Assembly: GCA_902801155.1 (NCBI GenBank)
Contig: CADCHG010000022.1
Span: 1 to 36,033, forward strand
Direction of reading: 5' to 3'
DNA: 36,033 bases
Source of the DNA: an uncultured Prevotellaceae bacterium
GTDB taxonomy: Bacteria; Bacteroidota; Bacteroidia; Bacteroidales; Bacteroidaceae
How positions within the stretch are numbered: the stretch's first letter is position 1; each line of letters opens with the position of its first letter. The notes under the pieces were generated by a model, which saw only the letters and a list, made by a program, of their open reading frames with translations, did not search any database and was not told the origin of the DNA. Positions 1 to 9,038 of the stretch are shown here, piece by piece. A program made the translations under genes and the position numbers.

Positions 1-215
1 TGCGGTGTACTGCCCTCCAGGCAGTTACAAGAGTAGAGGCTTAATCCCCGCACATCCTCGTTTCACTCGTATGTACGGGGTTACTCATGGTACTGTCTTT
101 CAGACATTTCTTAAAGTGCAAAACCTGTATTTTTACTTTCCCCCAAAAAGAGCGTAGCTCCCAAGTAAGTCCTATGTAACTCCCTTGTGCCTCCCATGTA
201 AGTCCCATTCTTAGG
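1..215. other. Left-edge non-coding stretch, no gene recognised
   Basis: Frame 2 on the plus strand is open from the window edge to a TAG at 155-157, but the translation resembles nothing I know and has no start inside the window. It could be the tail of a gene lying to the left or chance. Short potential stems are visible (CTGCC/GGCAG near 11-25, and CCCCG near 46 with CGGGG near 75). I see no promoter, tRNA or recombination site that I can support. Confidence 0.3.
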
Positions 216-281
216 AACGGACTTGAAACGGACCTGAAACGGACTTACAACGGATTTACAACGGAGGATCAACGGAGGCAT
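216..281 (-). repeat. Tandem array of six 11-base units
   Basis: Six consecutive 11-base units all begin AACGGA: AACGGACTTGA, AACGGACCTGA, AACGGACTTAC, AACGGATTTAC, AACGGAGGATC, AACGGAGGCAT. The period is close to one helical turn. A diverged array of the same family lies in the opposite orientation at 746-800, so the two face each other across a ~465-base interval. The reading frame through the array on the minus strand gives a short ORF (111-305), but the regular period, the mirror copy and the absence of a gene context favour a non-coding repeat. Function unknown. Confidence 0.8.
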
Positions 282-480
282 AACAGCCTTTGAGTTGTAT
301 TGCATATTTTTACAGAAAGAAAAATAGAATTTTTACACTACTCGTCAACTCGTCACCCATAGCACTGTAACGACCTGTGTATCTACAAATTACAGCGGTG
401 ATTCATTTCGTTTCACTCGTCACCCACTCATCACCCTTATGCCGAATATCATTCTGATATAGAACAAGTTACAAGGACAA

Positions 481-515
481 TTCACTCGTCACCCATTTTT
501 AGGGTGACGAGTGAA
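481..515. repeat. Perfect 14-bp inverted repeat, 7-base loop
   Basis: TTCACTCGTCACCC (481-494) is followed by the loop ATTTTTA and then the exact reverse complement (502-515). It is the centre of the motif array described for 349-660. No T-run follows on either strand, so it does not look like a simple intrinsic terminator. Confidence 0.85.
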
Positions 516-607
516 CGGAGGGTAAATTGTGCATATAACATACACATTCTCAACAACATACAACGATTTGGGTGATGAGTTGGGTGACGAGTGGTATGGG
601 GTGAATT

Positions 608-646
608 AACGCTGTAAGCCTCAATATCTCAACAACTTACAGCGTT
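608..646. repeat. Perfect 11-bp inverted repeat
   Basis: AACGCTGTAAG (608-618) and CTTACAGCGTT (636-646) are exact reverse complements separated by 17 bases. A related sequence, TTACAGCGGTG, with an imperfect partner CACTGTAA, lies at 364-401, so this motif also appears on both sides of the central hairpin at 481-515. Confidence 0.65.
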
Positions 647-745
647 ACGGGTGACGAGTGACGAGTTTTTTGAAAACTTTTTTTCTGAAAGTAAAATTGC
701 AATCTCTGCATTACAAATCAGAGGTGTTAAATATATGGTTCTTTT

Positions 746-800
746 ATGCCTTCATTGTAGGTCCGCTTCTCCTCCGTTTCAAGTCCGCTTCAGGTCCGTC
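746..800 (+). repeat. Array of five 11-base units, inverted relative to 216-281
   Basis: Read on the minus strand from 800 down, the units are GACGGACCTGA, AGCGGACTTGA, AACGGAGGAGA, AGCGGACCTAC, AATGAAGGCAT. They match the 216-281 family in order as well as in sequence: both arrays end in a unit finishing GGCAT, and both are preceded by a CCCATT-containing flank. The similarity extends slightly beyond the array. Confidence 0.7.
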
Positions 801-918
801 CCTTGGAATAAGCGAAAAATGGGCCTTGCAAAGTCTTTCTTTGGTATGCATAAATTAAGTATATCTTCTCTTGCGAGAGGGTATTTTTATAGTAAACTAT
901 AAATTTGCCGTTATGTCT

Positions 919-950
919 TTTGTTCGTTTCATTCTTTTTTCGTACCTTTG
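919..950 (+). promoter_or_regulatory. Bacteroidota-type promoter for the hsd operon
   Basis: TTTG at 919-922, a 20-base spacer and TACCTTTG at 943-950 match the -33/-7 consensus of Bacteroidota housekeeping promoters (TTTG, 19-21, TAnnTTTG). Transcription would begin near 957, giving a leader of roughly 125 bases before hsdR. Confidence 0.7.
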
Positions 951-1081
951 CCATGTCATTATGCTTCTTTGCGTTTTGTATTTGCAGCACAAAAACTTGC
1001 AAGGAATCCGAAATGGCAATACATCGAGTATTCTACTAATGCTTAAATTTGTGGAAAACATCATTTTTAATTGCGGAATTA

Positions 1082-3784
1082 ATGAGTATGACCCCAGAAG
1101 AAAAAGCAAGAGTCAAAATAGACCAGATGTTTGTAGAGGCTGGTTGGAAGGTGGTGGATAGAGACTTCTATACGCCTACCCTGACTGCTGCGGCTATCCG
1201 TGAAGGCCTGTTAGAAAGGAATTACGAAGCAGACTATTTCCTGTTCATTAATGGTATGGCCGTAGGTGTTCTTGAAGCAAAAAGACAGGAGGTTGAAGCC
1301 GATGCAGGTATTGTCTGCGATCAGACTGACAGATATGCCCGTAGTGTGCCTGATTACTATAAGGTTTACGAGCGTCCTTTGCCTCTCATCTATCAGTCAA
1401 ACGGCGAGGACACATATTTCCGCTTCAGAGAAAACAAGCTCATTGCCGTAAACCGCATCCACACCCCGAAGGAGATTGTAAAGATGCTTGGCATTGAAGA
1501 CCCATACGCAGGGCTACCCACCTTGAGTAAGAAAGGATTGCGCGCCTGTCAGTATGAAGCCATAACAGGACTTGAAAGCAGTTTCCGCGCAGGACAGCAA
1601 CGTGCGCTTATCGTATTGGCTACAGGTGCGGGCAAGACATATACTGCATGTATGGCTGCATATCGTCTCTTGGCTTATACACCCATGAGGCGCATTCTAT
1701 TCCTTGTTGACCGCAACAATCTGGGCAAACAGGCAGAAGGTGAGTTCGGCATGTTCCGTCTCACAGAGAATGGCGATCCATTTAACACCATCTACACGGT
1801 GGACCGACTGAAATCCGCAAAGATACCGACTGACAGTAACGTAGTGATTTCAACCATACAGCGCCTATTCTCCCTACTCACAGGACAGGAAATCACCGAT
1901 AACGATGACGACGACGAGGATACGGCAATGGGCGAGGTGCAGCTTCCTACAGAAACGATGCTTCCGCCTGACTTCTTCGACCTCATTATCATTGACGAGT
2001 GTCACCGTTCTATCTACGGCAACTGGAGAAGTGTGCTTGAATATTTCAACACAGCAAAGCTAATAGGCCTTACCGCAACCCCAGTCCCTGAGACAAAGGC
2101 ATTCTTCAATAATAACATCGTAGTAAACTACACGCTGGAGCAATCCATTGTTGATGGCGTGAATGTGGATGCCCGTGTATATCGCATCAAGACTGAGGTG
2201 ACAGAAAACGGAGGCGCGATACGAAAGGGCGACAAGGTGAAACGCGAAACACGCTATACTGGCAAGGTTGAGACAATACGCAACGAGGAGACAAAGAACT
2301 ACACCAAAGAGGAACTGAACCGCAGCGTCATCAATCCGGCACAGATAAAACTCGTTCTTGAAACCTATCGCGATGCCGTATATACGGAGATGTTCACCGA
2401 TCCGCAGCGTGAGGCTGATATGAACTATCTGCCCAAGACACTTATCTTTGCCTTGAATGAAATCCACGCCAGCAACATTGTGCGCATAGCCAAAGAGGTG
2501 TTTGGTAGGACTGACGACAAGTTCGTGCAGAAAATCACCTACTCTTCAGGCGACAGTAACGAACTGATACGCCAGTTCCGCAATGATAAGGAGTTCCGCA
2601 TTGCCGTTACCTGTACGCTGGTAGCCACAGGTACTGATGTCAAGCCTCTTGAGGTGCTTCTGTTCATGCGCGATGTAGCCTCTGAGCCGTTGTATATACA
2701 AATGAAAGGACGTGGAGTGCGCACCATAGGCGATGACCAGTTGCGCAATGTCACTCCTAATGCCTTCAGCAAGGACTGCTTCTTCCTCGTGGATGCTGTG
2801 GGAGTAACCGAAAGCCATAAGACAACCACAAGTCCGGGAGGTGATGAGCCTGAAAGGACAATAACACTCCGTCGCCTGTTGGAATTGCTTACACATGGCA
2901 ATCTCGACGATGAATACCTGCGCCTGATAGCAAGCAGGCTTGCCCGTATCAATAGCAAGTGTACGGAAAAACAGCGTGAGGAATTCCTGCGATTGGCACA
3001 TAGCGGGATGCAGGAAATATCGGCTGCAATCTTCGAGGCATTCGAGAATGACGCGCTGCCTCCATACGAGGACATCAACGACCCGAATGCGGAACGTGCT
3101 GCATTGGTGGCTCCGCTTACGCATCACCCCGACGCGCGAGAGTATCTGCTCATCCTTGCTGCCGGCTTCGTAGAGACGCTCATGCCGGGAGAAGACCAAC
3201 TCATCTTCAAGGGATTCTCACAAGAAGAGGCAAGGGATGTAACGTCGGCTTTCGAGAAATACTGCGAAGACCATCAGGACGAGATTGAGGCATTGCGCAT
3301 GATTTACAACAACAACGGAGAACCGCTTACATACGCTGTGCTAAAGGACTTGGAGAACAGACTGAAACTTGAAAACAGCAAGTTCCAGACCTCTCGCCTG
3401 TGGAACTGCTATGCAATCGTCAATCCGCAGTCGGTTAAGGCGCATACCACAAAGGAGGCGAAAGAAGCCCTCACCAACATCATCCAGTTGGTGCGCTTTG
3501 CAAGTCGTCAGATAGAAACCCTTGAAAGCCTCTATCCATCGGCACAGCAGCGTTTCAACCTGTGGTATGGTCAGGTGCAGCGCATATTGACTGAACAGCA
3601 GATAGCCATTATTCGTCAGATTGTTGACTACATATCTTCTAACGGAGCTTGCACAATCAAGGATATAATGGACGATGACAAGACAAGGGCTGCGCAACTC
3701 ATTAAGGCATTTGGTGGTAAGGCTCTGGCTGATGAAGCGCTTGTGTCATTGTCAAAGTTCTTACTATATAGAAAAACAGCTTAA
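1082..3784 (+). CDS. hsdR: Type I restriction enzyme, R (translocase/endonuclease) subunit
   Basis: Motor and nuclease subunit of a type I restriction-modification complex; with HsdM and HsdS it translocates and cuts unmethylated DNA. Numbered from the start at 1082, a PD-(D/E)xK-like nuclease lies near the N-terminus (Asp about 51, EAK about 65-67). A superfamily 2 helicase follows, with ATGAGKT about 180-186, DECH about 305-308, LTATP about 330-334 and QMKGRGVR about 540-547. The C-terminal part resembles the EcoEI-type R-subunit C domain. The frame is open upstream to 1049, but the ATG at 1082, or the one at 1088, gives the N-terminus MSMTPEEKARVKID expected of the family. About 900 residues, full length, no frameshift seen. 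First gene of the operon; hsdM starts 6 bases after its stop. Confidence 0.95.
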   Translation: MSMTPEEKARVKIDQMFVEAGWKVVDRDFYTPTLTAAAIREGLLERNYEADYFLFINGMAVGVLEAKRQEVEADAGIVCDQTDRYARSVPDYYKVYERPLPLIYQSNGEDTYFRFRENKLIAVNRIHTPKEIVKMLGIEDPYAGLPTLSKKGLRACQYEAITGLESSFRAGQQRALIVLATGAGKTYTACMAAYRLLAYTPMRRILFLVDRNNLGKQAEGEFGMFRLTENGDPFNTIYTVDRLKSAKIPTDSNVVISTIQRLFSLLTGQEITDNDDDDEDTAMGEVQLPTETMLPPDFFDLIIIDECHRSIYGNWRSVLEYFNTAKLIGLTATPVPETKAFFNNNIVVNYTLEQSIVDGVNVDARVYRIKTEVTENGGAIRKGDKVKRETRYTGKVETIRNEETKNYTKEELNRSVINPAQIKLVLETYRDAVYTEMFTDPQREADMNYLPKTLIFALNEIHASNIVRIAKEVFGRTDDKFVQKITYSSGDSNELIRQFRNDKEFRIAVTCTLVATGTDVKPLEVLLFMRDVASEPLYIQMKGRGVRTIGDDQLRNVTPNAFSKDCFFLVDAVGVTESHKTTTSPGGDEPERTITLRRLLELLTHGNLDDEYLRLIASRLARINSKCTEKQREEFLRLAHSGMQEISAAIFEAFENDALPPYEDINDPNAERAALVAPLTHHPDAREYLLILAAGFVETLMPGEDQLIFKGFSQEEARDVTSAFEKYCEDHQDEIEALRMIYNNNGEPLTYAVLKDLENRLKLENSKFQTSRLWNCYAIVNPQSVKAHTTKEAKEALTNIIQLVRFASRQIETLESLYPSAQQRFNLWYGQVQRILTEQQIAIIRQIVDYISSNGACTIKDIMDDDKTRAAQLIKAFGGKALADEALVSLSKFLLYRKTA

Positions 3785-5215
<1,431 letters not shown>

Positions 5216-5217
5216 GT

Positions 5218-6375
5218 ATGAATGATTTGCAGATAAGAGAAGATGCACTATTTGAACGTATATCAGCCTTAATAGACCTTGCCCATAAGAGGGTAAAGAC
5301 AGCCATTGACACAACAATGGTTTACACCTATTATGGTGTTGGGCAATATATTGTTGAGGATGAGCAGCAAGGAGAGCAACGAGCACAATATGGACAGGCT
5401 GTATTGAAGAATCTATCAGCACGTTTGACGAATAAATATGGACAGGGATGGTCTGAAGAAAATCTAAAGTTATGTAGGCGTTTTTATGTGATTTATTCAA
5501 ATTCGGTAAACAGTGTTTACCAAATTCAAGGCAAAAAAGAAAAACAGTGTTTACCCAATTGCGACAATCATTCTCCAGAAATTTCCGAAACGCTGTCTCG
5601 GAAATCTGAGAACAATCTGTCTTTCACACTCTCTTGGTCTCATTATTTGGTACTTATGCGTATCAAAGATGAGAAAGAACGCCGTTTCTACGAGATTGAA
5701 TGCCAGAAACAAGACTGGAGTGTGCGCCAATTGAAACGAGAATATGGTGCAAGCCTCTATGAACGTCTGGCTATGAGTCGCGATAAAAAAGAAATATTGC
5801 GTTTGTCACAGGAGGGACAAACTATAGAAAAGCCAAGGGATATTATAAAAGATCCTCTAACATTGGATTTCTTAGGACTGCAACGCGATAGTAGTTTCAG
5901 CGAATCAAATTTAGAGACGGCAATTATCAGCAAACTGCAAAATTTCCTTCTTGAAATGGGAAAGGGGTTCTTGTTTGAGGCAAGACAGAAGAAGTTCACT
6001 TTCAATGAGAAGCATTTCTATGTTGATTTGGTATTATATAACCGTCTGCTTCAGTGCTATGTCCTCGTAGATTTAAAGGCAGATGAGCTTTCACATCAAG
6101 ACCTTGGTCAGATGCAGATGTATGTTAATTACTATGACAGATACATCAAGGAGAATTTTGAAAAGCCAACCATCGGTATTCTCCTGTGTAAAGACAAGGA
6201 CGATGCCCTTGTTGAATTGACATTGCCAGAAGATGCAAATGTTTATGCCACATCATATGAGCTGTGCATTCCAGACAAGTCCCTTCTACAGTCGAAGGTA
6301 AAACAATGGATTTTGGAATTCGAGGAGCAACAAGATTCGCATGAAGTGCAAAATGAAGAAAGCAAAGAGAATTAA
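5218..6375 (+). CDS. DUF1016 (YhcG-type) PD-(D/E)xK nuclease within the hsd operon
   Basis: Member of the DUF1016/YhcG family, often found inside type I restriction operons; the precise role there is not settled. The helical DUF1016 N-terminal domain covers about residues 10-95. A low-complexity linker (about 95-135) leads to the conserved block LSWSHYLVLMRI (about 138-149). A C-terminal PD-(D/E)xK nuclease domain shows Glu233, Asp270 (YVDLVLYN), and Asp285-x-Lys287 (VDLKAD), followed by DLGQMQMYVNYYD, so the catalytic set appears complete. A good ribosome site (GAGGAGGAG) overlaps the end of hsdM and supports the ATG at 5218. The linker DNA holds two small hairpins (5505-5521 and 5581-5605). 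hsdS starts 2 bases after its stop. It could add a nuclease activity to the complex or act as a separate defence effector. Confidence 0.88.
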   Translation: MNDLQIREDALFERISALIDLAHKRVKTAIDTTMVYTYYGVGQYIVEDEQQGEQRAQYGQAVLKNLSARLTNKYGQGWSEENLKLCRRFYVIYSNSVNSVYQIQGKKEKQCLPNCDNHSPEISETLSRKSENNLSFTLSWSHYLVLMRIKDEKERRFYEIECQKQDWSVRQLKREYGASLYERLAMSRDKKEILRLSQEGQTIEKPRDIIKDPLTLDFLGLQRDSSFSESNLETAIISKLQNFLLEMGKGFLFEARQKKFTFNEKHFYVDLVLYNRLLQCYVLVDLKADELSHQDLGQMQMYVNYYDRYIKENFEKPTIGILLCKDKDDALVELTLPEDANVYATSYELCIPDKSLLQSKVKQWILEFEEQQDSHEVQNEESKEN

Positions 6376-6377
6376 GA

Positions 6378-7805
6378 ATGGATACAAAGAAACTACGTCA
6401 GAAGATACTTGACCTTGCCATACGAGGTAAACTTGTGCCACAAGACCCGAATGATGAACCTGCATCGGTGCTACTCGAACGCATCCGTGCAGAGAAGGAA
6501 CGTCTTATAAAGGAAGGGAAGATAAAGCGAGGCAAGAAGTCTGCTGATACGCCAAATGATGAGAATGAAATGCCGTTTGAGATTCCTGAGAGTTGGGAGT
6601 GGATAAAACTCTCTGATATTGCATCTTTTGGAGGTGGTAAAACACCTTCTATGGAAGAGAAAAAATATTGGAATGGTGGCACTAATCTCTGGATTACATC
6701 AAAAGATATGAAATCAGCTATAATAGCTGATTCTATGATGAAAATAACGGATGCCGCCTTACCTCTTATGACTATATATGAGCCAGGTACATTGTTGATT
6801 GTTACACGAAGTGGTATATTACGTAGAATGTTGCCTATTGCTATTTTGGATAAAAAAGCATGCGTAAACCAAGATTTGAAGGCGATTTCTTTATATTTGA
6901 AAACAATACACAAATATATTTATTATGTCATTAAAGCCAATGAAGTATTTATTCTCAAAAAATGCCATAAAGATGGAACAACTGTAGATAGTATCAATTT
7001 CGAAAAGTTTATAGATTTTCAAATTCCCCTCCCTCCGCTTGCAGAGCAACAGCGTATAGTTTCTGCTATAGAGCAATGGTTTGCTGAGATAGATATATTG
7101 GAGAATGCGAAGGATGATTTACAGACTTCGATTGCAAAGGCGAAATCAAAGATTCTCGACCTTGCAATTCACGGTAAACTTGTACCCCAAGACCCGAATG
7201 ATGAACCTGCAATTGAACTCCTAAAGCGCATAAACCCAGAGCTTAAACCTTGTGATAATGCGGATTCTCCGTATAAAGTGCCTACGGGATGGGAGTGGTG
7301 TAAACTTGGAAATATCGGGAAGTGGCAATCTGGGGCAACTCCAAGTCGTATGAATAAAGAATATTATAATGGCAATATTCCTTGGCTAAAAACAGGAGAC
7401 CTTAACGATGGTTTTATACATCATATTTCAGAGAGTATAACAGAAAAGGCATTACAAGAAACATCCGTTAAACTCAATCCTGCTGGTAGTGTATTGATAG
7501 CAATGTATGGTGCGACTATTGGTAAGGTTGGAATATTAACATTCTCTGCAACAACAAATCAAGCCTGTTGTGCATGTATAGGCTATAAGTGTATAGAAAA
7601 AATGTACTTATTCTATTTCTTATTGTCGCATAAAGAACAATTTATTATGCTTGGAGGTGGAGGAGCGCAACCGAACATATCAAAAGAAAAAATCGTAGAA
7701 ACATTATTCCCCCTCCCTCCTCTCGCAGAGCAACAGCGTATAGTTGCGAAGATAGAGGAATTATTTGCGGTACTTGATAATATAAAAGAGTCCATAGAGG
7801 TTTAA
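6378..7805 (+). CDS. hsdS: Type I restriction-modification specificity subunit
   Basis: Sets the bipartite DNA target of the HsdRMS complex. Two target-recognition domains, about residues 66-216 and 298-442, are each followed by a conserved helical spacer beginning PLPPLAEQQRIV (about 217 and 443). The conserved block ILDLA(I)xGKLVPQDPNDEPA occurs at the N-terminus (about 10-29) and again mid-protein (about 259-278), the usual internal duplication. The two recognition domains differ strongly in sequence. At 475 residues the protein is complete. No second or silent hsdS copy and no tyrosine recombinase is visible, so there is no evidence here for a phase-variable shufflon. The target sequence cannot be read from the protein. 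Confidence 0.95.
   Translation: MDTKKLRQKILDLAIRGKLVPQDPNDEPASVLLERIRAEKERLIKEGKIKRGKKSADTPNDENEMPFEIPESWEWIKLSDIASFGGGKTPSMEEKKYWNGGTNLWITSKDMKSAIIADSMMKITDAALPLMTIYEPGTLLIVTRSGILRRMLPIAILDKKACVNQDLKAISLYLKTIHKYIYYVIKANEVFILKKCHKDGTTVDSINFEKFIDFQIPLPPLAEQQRIVSAIEQWFAEIDILENAKDDLQTSIAKAKSKILDLAIHGKLVPQDPNDEPAIELLKRINPELKPCDNADSPYKVPTGWEWCKLGNIGKWQSGATPSRMNKEYYNGNIPWLKTGDLNDGFIHHISESITEKALQETSVKLNPAGSVLIAMYGATIGKVGILTFSATTNQACCACIGYKCIEKMYLFYFLLSHKEQFIMLGGGGAQPNISKEKIVETLFPLPPLAEQQRIVAKIEELFAVLDNIKESIEV
6402..6464 (+). repeat. hsdS internal repeat A (partner 7149-7211)
   Basis: These 63 bases recur at 7149-7211 with about 8 differences by eye. They encode the conserved ILDLAxxGKLVPQDPNDEPA block before each target-recognition domain. 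Direct repeats here allow recombination that swaps or removes a recognition domain. Confidence 0.8.
7027..7061 (+). repeat. hsdS internal repeat B (partner 7711-7745)
   Basis: These 35 bases, encoding PLPPLAEQQRIV, recur at 7711-7745 with two differences. Together with repeat A they frame each recognition domain. Confidence 0.8.
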
Positions 7806-7850
7806 CCCCTATGGATTCTTGCTTATGTAGGCTTTTGGCTTATTTTCTTG

Positions 7851-7868
7851 GGCAATCTTAAGATTGCC
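7851..7868. terminator. Perfect 18-base palindrome downstream of hsdS
   Basis: GGCAATCTTAAGATTGCC is its own reverse complement and lies 46 bases after the hsdS stop. The T-rich sequence CTTCTTTTCT follows at a short distance. It may end hsd transcription, but a loop-free palindrome could equally be a protein-binding site. A second stem, TCCATAG/CTATGGA (7791-7815), spans the hsdS stop codon itself. Confidence 0.4.
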
Positions 7869-7995
7869 GTGTGCCCTTCTTTTCTGAAATCATAAATAAA
7901 ATAAGAGTAAACACAAAATACAATTGCATGACTACGAGCTTTTTTAGGTCAAATGGTCAAACATTTTTTACACACACCCTATACGATTTATAGTC

Positions 7996-8100
7996 TTAAT
8001 GCAGAAAGCGGAGCACGGTCTCGTTAAAGACTTCGGGATTTTTGTTGGCAATTAATTTCGGAAAGTCTGCGTATCGCAAACCTCCAGAGATATTTTCTAT
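7996..8100 (-). pseudogene. Possible C-terminal remnant of a lost gene (alpha/beta-hydrolase-like)
   Basis: On the minus strand a short open frame ends at the TAA 7996-7998. Its last residues run GGLRYADFPKLIANKNPEVF then NETVLRFLH, with the composition of real protein and a look like the C-terminal helix of alpha/beta hydrolases (a PexFNxxVLxFL-type ending). It has no start of its own and abuts the end of the dehydrogenase gene in a different frame. It may be the tail of a gene lost by deletion, or chance. The rest of 7806-8096 holds nothing I recognise. Confidence 0.35.
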
Positions 8101-8801
8101 TCCTCTACGATAGGGTATAGCTCGATGAACTCGCCCTGATGGTTGTTTCCGTCGTTGATAAGCTCTGCGAACTTCTCACCTACTGTGTCGATGTTGTGGA
8201 AACCGGGTAATGCCATATTGCCGTTGAGGTCGGTTGTGGTTGGTCCCGGGTGAACGGTGAATATCTCAACTGGGATGTTGTTCTGCTGGAACTCGATAGC
8301 CATGATGCCTGTCAACGCATTCTGGGCGGCTTTGCTTGCTACGTATGCCAGTGGATGCCAGTATGGGCTAATCTCTGACGGGACGGTGATATTGGCGATT
8401 CTTCCTTCGTTCTTCTGTATCAATGGCAGTAGTGCCTTGGTTAGGGCAAAGGTGCCGATATAGTTGACGTCAAGCGTTTCCTTGATGTCCTTGATTTCGG
8501 TTTCCCAACTCTTATGAGCCATATTGCCCGGAATGCCTGCATTGTTTACGAGAAGGGTGAGGTCCGGGTATTTCTCATTTAGCTCGTTTGCTGCGCTCTT
8601 GATAGAGTCGAGGTTGGAAAGCTCTACCTTAACCCAACCGGCAACATCAATATTGAGGGCTTTCAATTTTGCTATGGCATCGTTGGCACGCTGATTGTTG
8701 CGTGCTCCGAGGATGACTCTCCAGCCACTTTGTCCGAGATACTTTGCTATTCCAAATCCTATGCCTTTATTGGCTCCTGTTATAAATACTGTCTTACTCA
8801 T
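8097..8801 (-). CDS. Short-chain dehydrogenase/reductase (SDR family)
   Basis: Classical-type SDR, an NAD(P)-dependent oxidoreductase; substrate unknown. From the ATG at 8801 the protein is 234 residues. The cofactor motif TGANKGIG is at 8-15, NNAG at 86-89, and the catalytic YxxxK is Y153/K157 (YVASK). The serine region reads ITVPSE, with Ser142 as candidate. HPGPTTTD near 184-191 is the usual PG loop. The frame stays open upstream to 8951, but that part is AT-rich, has no SDR character and would precede the cofactor motif by about 50 odd residues, so I reject it. Predicted cytosolic and apparently monocistronic. Confidence 0.9.
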   Translation of the reverse strand: MSKTVFITGANKGIGFGIAKYLGQSGWRVILGARNNQRANDAIAKLKALNIDVAGWVKVELSNLDSIKSAANELNEKYPDLTLLVNNAGIPGNMAHKSWETEIKDIKETLDVNYIGTFALTKALLPLIQKNEGRIANITVPSEISPYWHPLAYVASKAAQNALTGIMAIEFQQNNIPVEIFTVHPGPTTTDLNGNMALPGFHNIDTVGEKFAELINDGNNHQGEFIELYPIVEE

Positions 8802-8827
8802 TTTTTTACTATTGTTTTTTGATTTTG

Positions 8828-8835
8828 CAAAAATA
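8828..8835 (-). promoter_or_regulatory. Possible -7 box for the SDR gene
   Basis: On the minus strand TATTTTTG fits TAnnTTTG and lies 26 bases upstream of the ATG. The nearest TTG lies only 16 bases further up, shorter than the usual 19-21, so this is tentative. Confidence 0.3.
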
Positions 8836-8960
8836 TAAATTTTGCAGTTTACAATGTAATGTTTGTTCTGATAATGGCGAATATTATTCCGATTACGTAG
8901 ATTGCCGACATGAAATAATGTGAGTTTTCTTAATCTTTTTCTCGAACACACCCTTGCTAT

Positions 8961-9010
8961 TTGCTTTCGCCATCTAAAAAAACAGGATAAAACCTATAAA
9001 AACATGTAAA
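8961..9010 (+). repeat. TTGCTTTCGC-family dispersed element, copy 1 (one arm)
   Basis: The sequence begins TTGCTTTCGCCATCTAAAAA and continues through an ACAGGATAAAACC core into an A-rich stretch. It matches the reverse complement of 17641-17695 almost base for base over about 50 bases. Only one arm is seen here; the mirrored arm found in the other copies is absent. Confidence 0.75.
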
Positions 9011-9038
9011 ACAATTTAAATACATATAAATACAATAG

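Larger units (their letters stand above)
349..660. repeat. GGGTGACGAGTG / CACTCGTCACCC motif array
   Basis: Copies of a 12-base motif, some with one change, occur as CACTCGTCACCC on the left (near 349, 414-425, 425-436, 483-494) and as its reverse complement on the right (502-513, 570-580, 582-593, 649-660). The motifs therefore point in opposite directions about a centre near 498. Such iterated, oppositely oriented motifs are what protein-binding arrays or replication and recombination sites look like, but no protein partner is identifiable here. Confidence 0.75.

Noticed and set aside
349-660. Possible CRISPR array
   Set aside because: The repeats are only about 12 bases, irregularly spaced and reverse orientation midway, and there are no uniform spacers and no cas genes.
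111-902. Two short ORFs (111-305 minus, 651-902 plus) with similar peptides containing PFQVRF(K/R)SVP
   Set aside because: The peptide similarity comes from translating the inverted 11-base repeat arrays. Neither has a start context or a family match, and the repeat period is not a multiple of three, so coding is unlikely.
1049-1081. Upstream start for hsdR at 1049
   Set aside because: The extra 11 residues do not fit the family N-terminus; the ATG at 1082 (or 1088) gives the expected MTPEEKARVKID start.
6378-7805. Phase-variable hsdS shufflon
   Set aside because: Only one hsdS, no inverted partial copies and no tyrosine recombinase within the window.
8802-8951. 50-residue N-terminal extension of the dehydrogenase
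   Set aside because: AT-rich, without a signal peptide or SDR features, and it contains the likely promoter; the cofactor motif normally lies within the first 15 residues.
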